10,461 nucleotides of DNA, from the NCBI GenBank assembly GCA_044871085.1, contig JBIOZI010000375.1, positions 1 through 10,461 on the forward strand, read 5' to 3'. A model generated the notes under the pieces. That model saw only the letters and a program-made list of their open reading frames with translations. It was not told where the DNA came from and did not search any database. Below, one piece after another: positions 6,269 through 10,461 of the stretch; the stretch's first letter is position 1; each line of letters starts with the position of its first letter. The DNA is from CADEED01 sp044871085 (GTDB lineage: Bacteria > Pseudomonadota > Gammaproteobacteria > Steroidobacterales > Steroidobacteraceae). A program made the translations under genes and the position numbers.

Positions 6269-7543
6269 ATGAACGCCGCAGAACAAGGGCACGCGCTGCT
6301 CAAGCAAGGCAAGGCCCGCGAGGCCGAGGCCGCCTTTCGTCGCCTGCTCGAGACCGAGCCGGATCACGTCGAGGCGCTCAATGTCGTCGGTCTCGGCGCG
6401 CTGCGCGACGGCGACATCGATCGCGCGTTGACGCTGCTCAAACACGCCGCCGCCGTGGACGCCGGGCAGGCGCTGACGCACCTGCATCTGGGGCGCGCAC
6501 ATGCAGCCGCGTTCGAGTTCGAGGCCGCGGGGCAGGCCTACGCCGCGGCACTCGCCCGCGAGCCGACGCTGCACGCCGCGCGCCTGCATCTCGCGGAGCT
6601 CAGCGAGAAGCGCGGCGACACGGCCCGCGCGGTGCTGTCGTACGCGCGCGCGCTCAACGGCGCCCAGGCCGAGGGGCGCTGGGTCGACGCCGCCACCACG
6701 CCGGCGCCGCTGCAAGCCGCGGTGGAGCATGCCTTCCGATTCGTGCGCGAGCGCCGCCTCGCCGGTTTCGCCGAGCTCATGGAGCCTTTCGTGCAACAGC
6801 ACGGCCGCGGAGCGCTGCGCCGCGTGGAGCAGGCCGTGCGCATCTACCTGCACCTGGAGCCGGCCGTGCGGCCGGATCCGCGCCAGAAGCCGACATTCCT
6901 GTTCTTTCCGGGAATTCCCCCCACGCCGTACTTCGACACGGGACTCATTCCGGAGATCGAGGCGCTCGAGGCGCGCACCGGCGCCATCCGCGCGGAGCTG
7001 CTGGCGCTGCTGCCGGGCGCCGCGGGACGCGAGCGTGTGTTCCACAACGGCGAGCTCGAGCAGCAGAACCTGCGCGGCCTCGCGGAGCCGCCGAGCTGGA
7101 ACGGCTACTACTTCTTCCGTCATGGCGAGCGGCGCGCGGACAACTGCGCGGCCTGCCCGAACACCGCGGCAGCGCTCGACGCGTTACCGCTCACGCGCGT
7201 GCGCGGCCACGGGCCCGAGGTGCTGTTTTCGGTGTTCTCGCCCGGCACGCACCTGCTGCCGCATTGCGGAGTCACGAATACGCGCGTGGTGGGCCATCTG
7301 CCGCTGCTGATCCCCGAGAACTGCGCGCTGCGCGTGGGCGGTGAGGAGCACCGCTGGCGCGAAGGTGAGGTCGTGGTGTTCGACGACACCTACGACCACG
7401 AGGCATGGAACCGCAGCGACCGTCCGCGCGTCGTCATGATCTTCGACCTGTGGAATCCCTTCCTCTCGCAAGCCGAGCGCGCCGTGCTCGCGGAGCTCGT
7501 GGTCGCGATGGGCGAGTTCAACAGCGCCGTCGAGGCACTCTAA
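6269..7543 (+). CDS. TPR protein with C-terminal aspartyl/asparaginyl beta-hydroxylase domain
   Basis: The 424-aa protein has TPR-like helices at about 1-135, a linker, then an Asp/Asn beta-hydroxylase domain (PF05118 type) at about 210-400. The order of motifs follows animal AspH: GYYFFRHGERRADNCAACPN (279-298), SPGTHLLPHCGVTNTR (324-339), HLPLLIPENCALRVGG (343-358), the cupin turn WREGEVVVFDDTYDHEAW (363-380) and RPRVVMIFDLWNP (385-397). By comparison with remembered AspH, H332 and H378 are the two iron histidines, R387 binds the 2-oxoglutarate carboxylate and R339 lies in the active site. Glycine (G334) stands where most 2OG enzymes have the iron-binding Asp, as in animal AspH, so it is not a sign of inactivity. 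No signal peptide, hence probably cytosolic, unlike AspH in the ER. The TPR part suggests a protein substrate or partner. It is first in a tight operon; the next gene starts 5 nt after its stop. Confidence 0.88.
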   Translation: MNAAEQGHALLKQGKAREAEAAFRRLLETEPDHVEALNVVGLGALRDGDIDRALTLLKHAAAVDAGQALTHLHLGRAHAAAFEFEAAGQAYAAALAREPTLHAARLHLAELSEKRGDTARAVLSYARALNGAQAEGRWVDAATTPAPLQAAVEHAFRFVRERRLAGFAELMEPFVQQHGRGALRRVEQAVRIYLHLEPAVRPDPRQKPTFLFFPGIPPTPYFDTGLIPEIEALEARTGAIRAELLALLPGAAGRERVFHNGELEQQNLRGLAEPPSWNGYYFFRHGERRADNCAACPNTAAALDALPLTRVRGHGPEVLFSVFSPGTHLLPHCGVTNTRVVGHLPLLIPENCALRVGGEEHRWREGEVVVFDDTYDHEAWNRSDRPRVVMIFDLWNPFLSQAERAVLAELVVAMGEFNSAVEAL

Positions 7544-7548
7544 CCACC

Positions 7549-9369
7549 ATGCGGCTGCCGCGTCCGTTCATCCGCCTGCCCGTGCGCTTCGATCTCGAGC
7601 GTCTGCGCGCCGAGATCGCGACGGTGCCGCCCGACGCCTGGGCGCCGCATCCCAACCACATCGCCGGCAACACCTCGCTGCGGCTCATCAGCGCGGAGGG
7701 CGGCGAGAACGACGACGTCGACGGCGTCATGCGGCCGACGCCGCACCTGGCCAAACTACCGTACCTGCGCCAGGTGCTCGCGAGCTTCGGCGTGGTGTGG
7801 AGCCGCTCGCGGCTGCTGCGCCTCGACCCCGGCGCGGACGTGCCCGAGCACGCGGACATCAACTACCACTGGTTCTATCGCGTGCGCGTGCACATTCCCA
7901 TCGTCACGCGGCCCGAGGTGCTGTTCCACTGCGGCGGCGAGACCGTGCACATGAGCGGTGGCGAGGCCTGGCTGTTCGACAACTGGCGCCTGCACCGCGT
8001 CGAGAACCCGACACCGGACGCGCGTATTCACTTGGTGGCGGACACCTCCGGCAGCGCGAGCTTCTGGCAGTTCGCGGGCCTGGGCGCGCAGCCCGGTGCC
8101 GCGGATCGCGAGCATCGCTTCGACGCCGCGCGCGAACACGCGCTGCTCACCGAGCAGACCGCGCTGCGTCCCGTGATGTCGCCGGGCGAAGTGGACTACC
8201 TGGTCGGCGACCTGCGCACGGAGCTCACGCCGACGGCCGATACACCGGAGCTGCGCGCGCGCCTGGCGCGCTACCACGCATTGCTGGATGGGTTCACGCG
8301 CGACTGGCGCCAGGTCTATTCGCTGTTCGGCGAGCGTGCCGAAGCGCGCGGGCAATTCGAGCACCTGCGCGATTCCGTGCGCGCCGGCTCGCGCGAGCTC
8401 GGCGAAGGGCTGATGATGCGTACCAACCGTGTCGCCGCACACAAGGTGCTCGAAGGGCGGGTGCTGCGGGCGGTGTTGCCGCAGAAGCCGGCGGACGTGG
8501 CCACGCGTGCTGCCGTTTCCCCTGGTCGCCCGGCGAACCGGATCGAACGGCCGGTGTTCATCATCGCAGCGCCGCGCTCGGGCAGTACGTTGTTGTACGA
8601 GACACTTGCCGAGAGCCACTCGCTGCGCACGCTCGGCCGCGAATCGCACGGGGCCATCGAGGGAGCACAACCGGAGCTGAGCCCCGGCGCGCCGGGCGTC
8701 GATTCGAACCGGCTCGAGCGCCGGCACGCCACTGCCGATGTGATCCGCAAGCTTCACGAGGAGTTCGCGGCGCAGAGTCGTCCCGCGGCCGGTGCCGCCG
8801 GCGCGGAGGTCGCAAGCCTGCGTTTTCTCGAGAAGACACCGAAGAACGCGCTGCGCATTCCGTTTCTCGACGCCGCTTTCCCCGACGCGCAGTTCATATT
8901 CCTGTGGCGCGAGCCGCGCGGGAACCTCGCCAGCATCATCGAGGCTTGGAAGGCGGGCAGGTGGGTGACGTATCGCGGCCTCGACGCGCGCGCCGATCCG
9001 TGGTCGCTGCTGCTGCCGCCGGGCTGGCAGGCCATGCGCGACAAGCCGCTGCCCGAGATCGCGGCGTTTCAATGGGAGAGCGCGAATCGCATCGCGCTCG
9101 ACGATCTCGAGAAGCTGGATCGCAGTCGCTGGACGACGGTGACATACGAGGATCTGGTCGCGCAGCCGCGCGCCGTCGTGGAGCGGCTCACCAGGTTCAT
9201 CGGAATCGAGATGGATGCGGGACTCGAGCGGCGCTTGTCGGCGCCGCTGCCTCCGTCAAAGCAAACAAACACACCCGCTGCGCCCGACAAGTGGCGCCTG
9301 CATCAGCAGGAAATCGAAGCCCTGCTCCCGGCTTTGCAGCGAACCATCGATCGCCTGCCGGCTGGTTAG
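7549..9369 (+). CDS. Fusion of Asp/Asn hydroxylase-like domain and sulfotransferase domain
   Basis: This 606-aa protein joins two enzymes. Residues about 1-180 are a PF05118-like oxygenase: VWSRSRLLRLDPGADVPEH (83-101), then EHADINYHWFYRVRVHIPI (100-118), FHCGGETVHMSGGEAWLFD (126-144), NWRLHRVENP (145-154) and ARIHLVADT (158-166). H101, D103 and H150 form a complete iron triad, with R159 as likely 2-oxoglutarate ligand. A helical linker (about 185-325) follows. Residues about 333-600 are a sulfotransferase: FIIAAPRSGSTLL (337-349), GRESH (363-367), FLEKTPKNALRIPF (426-439), IFLWREPRGNLAS (450-462) and VTYEDL (531-536). The reading frame could extend upstream to ATG 7405, but that adds 48 arginine-rich residues overlapping the previous gene. 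ATG 7549, five bases after that stop, is far better. No signal peptide or membrane segment. Fusion implies that the two reactions serve one pathway, possibly one substrate (inference). Confidence 0.87.
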   Translation: MRLPRPFIRLPVRFDLERLRAEIATVPPDAWAPHPNHIAGNTSLRLISAEGGENDDVDGVMRPTPHLAKLPYLRQVLASFGVVWSRSRLLRLDPGADVPEHADINYHWFYRVRVHIPIVTRPEVLFHCGGETVHMSGGEAWLFDNWRLHRVENPTPDARIHLVADTSGSASFWQFAGLGAQPGAADREHRFDAAREHALLTEQTALRPVMSPGEVDYLVGDLRTELTPTADTPELRARLARYHALLDGFTRDWRQVYSLFGERAEARGQFEHLRDSVRAGSRELGEGLMMRTNRVAAHKVLEGRVLRAVLPQKPADVATRAAVSPGRPANRIERPVFIIAAPRSGSTLLYETLAESHSLRTLGRESHGAIEGAQPELSPGAPGVDSNRLERRHATADVIRKLHEEFAAQSRPAAGAAGAEVASLRFLEKTPKNALRIPFLDAAFPDAQFIFLWREPRGNLASIIEAWKAGRWVTYRGLDARADPWSLLLPPGWQAMRDKPLPEIAAFQWESANRIALDDLEKLDRSRWTTVTYEDLVAQPRAVVERLTRFIGIEMDAGLERRLSAPLPPSKQTNTPAAPDKWRLHQQEIEALLPALQRTIDRLPAG

Positions 9370-9386
9370 CCATGCCCCTGGCATGG
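9370..9386 (+). repeat. Hairpin covering a start codon
   Basis: CCATGCC (9370-9376) and GGCATGG (9380-9386) are exact reverse complements around CCT. The ATG at 9372 lies inside the left arm, and the hairpin begins directly after the stop codon of the fusion gene. If it forms, the start is open only while ribosomes finish the upstream gene, which would couple the two. A loop of three bases is tight but possible. Confidence 0.4.
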
Positions 9387-9866
9387 TTTCGACCCATGGT
9401 AGTCCTGCACGGCAAGATCGGCAGAACCGAACGTTCGCGAGCGTCCGTCTCGTTCGAGCTCGAGGGGCACGATGTCGAGTTCGTATCGCGCGGAGCGCAC
9501 AGCCCGGTCGGCGACGGGGATGTCATCTCGCTCGTAGTTAGGCGCGGATTCCTGCCGATCTGGGGTTCCGTCGCCCTCGCTTTTGCTTTCGAAGGCGAAA
9601 CGAAGGTACGCAGCGTCGGCATCGGCCTGCCCGTGAGCGCTGTTCTGTTCGGCTTGCCGCTGCTGCTCGTCGTCACGGCGATTGAAGTTTTCGGCGGCGG
9701 CAGCGCCTATGACATCGGCCGGGAAAGCGAAATGTGGCCGGCCATGACCTTCGGCTGGTCGTTCGTGGGATACGGCGCCTATCGACTGGTGGAAATCGTT
9801 CGCGCCGTGAAGTTGCTCCGCGAACATTTGCAGACTTCGCCTGCTCACGATACAAGCAAGAAATGA
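9372..9866 (+). CDS. Small membrane protein of unknown function
   Basis: I do not recognise this 164-aa protein. Residues about 9-58 look like a small beta-rich soluble domain (MVVLHGKIGRTERSRASVSF, FELEGHDVEFVSR, DGDVISLVVRRG). A weak hydrophobic stretch lies at 60-74. Two likely membrane helices follow, at about 84-107 (GIGLPVSAVLFGLPLLLVV core) and 121-143 (MWPAMTFGWSFVGYGAYRLV), then a charged tail ending KK. ATG 9372, two bases after the previous stop, is the first start, but ATG 9396 (MVVLHGKIG) is a fair alternative. Neither has a clear Shine-Dalgarno sequence, so translation probably depends on coupling. The next gene overlaps its stop by four bases. Base composition is lower in G+C than the genes to the left, so it may belong to a different module. 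Confidence 0.75.
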   Translation: MPLAWFRPMVVLHGKIGRTERSRASVSFELEGHDVEFVSRGAHSPVGDGDVISLVVRRGFLPIWGSVALAFAFEGETKVRSVGIGLPVSAVLFGLPLLLVVTAIEVFGGGSAYDIGRESEMWPAMTFGWSFVGYGAYRLVEIVRAVKLLREHLQTSPAHDTSKK

Positions 9867-10461
9867 CGATCTCGAAGAGAAACACACTCAAGTCGCTGTT
9901 GGCTTGCGCAGTTGCGCCGGCGTGGCGTGTCGCCTCGGCGTCACCGGCGGACGAGGTCGCGAAGAAACGCTGGGACTCCGTAATGCGCCTGTACGCCGAC
10001 GCGAACAGGTATGTTGACCACACACGGGCGACGGTACAAAGCTTGTCCGTAACGTTCCAACACCAAAGCTGGATCGCGTACGACGCGAATGCAGGTCTCT
10101 GTATCCAATTCTCGGCAGGTGATGAACTTCGAAGTGCGATCATCATGGAGAAGGCGAGTTATCAGGAGTGGAGCGTCGTTCGAGGATGGGGTTCTCTTGA
10201 AAACCTTCCCAAGGCGATGAACATCATTCGCGGAATGAGCGGATTGAGCGCGGGGAGCGCTTACTGGATTACTTCGCTTCTGCTTGCACGGCGCAACGAC
10301 GAGCCGCTTGGCCTGCTGAAACTTTCCGAAGTTGCTTGCGCGCCTGACGCGAAGGGTTGCGAGACTCTGGTCGGAAGCTTGGGAGGCCGCAGCATGGCTC
10401 TAAGGCTGGACGATGAATCTCTTCGGATAAGGGAAACAAGAGTTCAGGTGAAGCGAGTGGA
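9863..10461 (+). CDS. Exported protein, LolA/DUF2092-like look, cut by the window edge
   Basis: An ATG at 9863 overlaps the previous stop (ATGA) and opens 199 codons without a stop to the end of the window. The N-terminus MTISKRNTLKSLLACAVAPA followed by WRVASASPADE resembles an export signal ending near ASA. SKRNTLK is close to the twin-arginine motif with Lys for the first Arg, so Tat export is possible. LLAC also resembles a lipobox, but the hydrophobic part before C15 is very short. The body has YADANRYVDHTRATVQSLSV (44-63) and a late CETLVGSLGGRSMALRLDDE (166-185) followed by SLRIRETRVQV. This resembles periplasmic LolA-fold proteins such as DUF2092, in which a similar beta-strand phrase occurs, but the match is by eye and weak. 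Codon use (AGA, AGG, CTT, ATA) and lower G+C differ from the enzyme genes. The C-terminus is missing. Confidence 0.7.
   Translation, partial: MTISKRNTLKSLLACAVAPAWRVASASPADEVAKKRWDSVMRLYADANRYVDHTRATVQSLSVTFQHQSWIAYDANAGLCIQFSAGDELRSAIIMEKASYQEWSVVRGWGSLENLPKAMNIIRGMSGLSAGSAYWITSLLLARRNDEPLGLLKLSEVACAPDAKGCETLVGSLGGRSMALRLDDESLRIRETRVQVKRV

Noticed and set aside
5460..6272. Plus-strand frame of 270 codons across the minus-strand oxygenase
   Set aside because: The minus strand encodes an intact 2-oxoglutarate oxygenase with H122, D124, H176 and K186; the plus frame has no family features.
7405..7548. Upstream ATG extending the fusion protein by 48 residues
   Set aside because: The extension is arginine-rich and out of frame within the preceding hydroxylase gene; ATG 7549 follows that stop by five bases.
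7756..9072. Minus-strand open frame of 438 codons opposite the fusion gene
   Set aside because: It lacks recognisable motifs, while the plus-strand frame holds two intact catalytic domains.
1..10461. CRISPR arrays, tRNA or rRNA genes, insertion sequences
   Set aside because: I saw no regularly spaced direct repeats, no RNA-gene signatures and no transposase or terminal inverted repeats.

Overview
The window is GC-rich bacterial DNA. I counted 43 of 60 G+C at 8161-8220 and 32 of 60 at 10141-10200. A long TonB-dependent outer-membrane receptor shows that the host is Gram-negative. The TPR-sulfotransferase and Asp/Asn hydroxylase-like proteins and the overall composition suggest a proteobacterium, perhaps in or near the Xanthomonadales or Steroidobacteraceae. 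That placement is an impression, not a result. I see no rRNA, tRNA, CRISPR array, transposase or phage gene.

Layout, left to right. (1) Positions 1-270, minus strand: the N-terminal 90 codons of a TPR-like protein cut by the window edge. (2) 271-813: a divergent non-coding region with a good extended -10 promoter for the receptor and a roughly 135-nt leader. (3) 814-3735: a 973-aa TonB-dependent receptor, closed by a 16-bp palindrome and a strong hairpin. (4) 3817-5670: a TPR protein with a C-terminal sulfotransferase domain like animal tyrosylprotein sulfotransferase. (5) 5640-6242, minus strand: a prolyl-4-hydroxylase-type 2-oxoglutarate/Fe(II) dioxygenase whose 3' end overlaps the sulfotransferase. 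(6) 6269-7543: a TPR plus aspartyl/asparaginyl beta-hydroxylase-like protein. (7) 7549-9369: a fusion of a second Asp/Asn hydroxylase-like domain to a second sulfotransferase. (8) 9372-9866: a small membrane protein. (9) 9863-10461: the start of an exported protein with a LolA/DUF2092-like look, cut by the right edge.

The window's theme is one outer-membrane receptor beside two sulfotransferase domains and three 2-oxoglutarate/iron oxygenase domains. Three of the proteins, counting the one at the left edge, carry TPR-type protein-binding repeats. None of the modifying enzymes has a signal peptide, so they should act in the cytosol, where PAPS and 2-oxoglutarate are available. The simplest reading is a sulfation and hydroxylation pathway. 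Its target could be a protein or peptide, possibly the receptor before export, or a small molecule handled by the receptor. The context supports a shared pathway, but nothing in the sequence proves the substrate. Genes 6 to 9 are spaced by +5, +2 and -4 nt and look like one operon, although the last two have a different base composition and may be a separate module.
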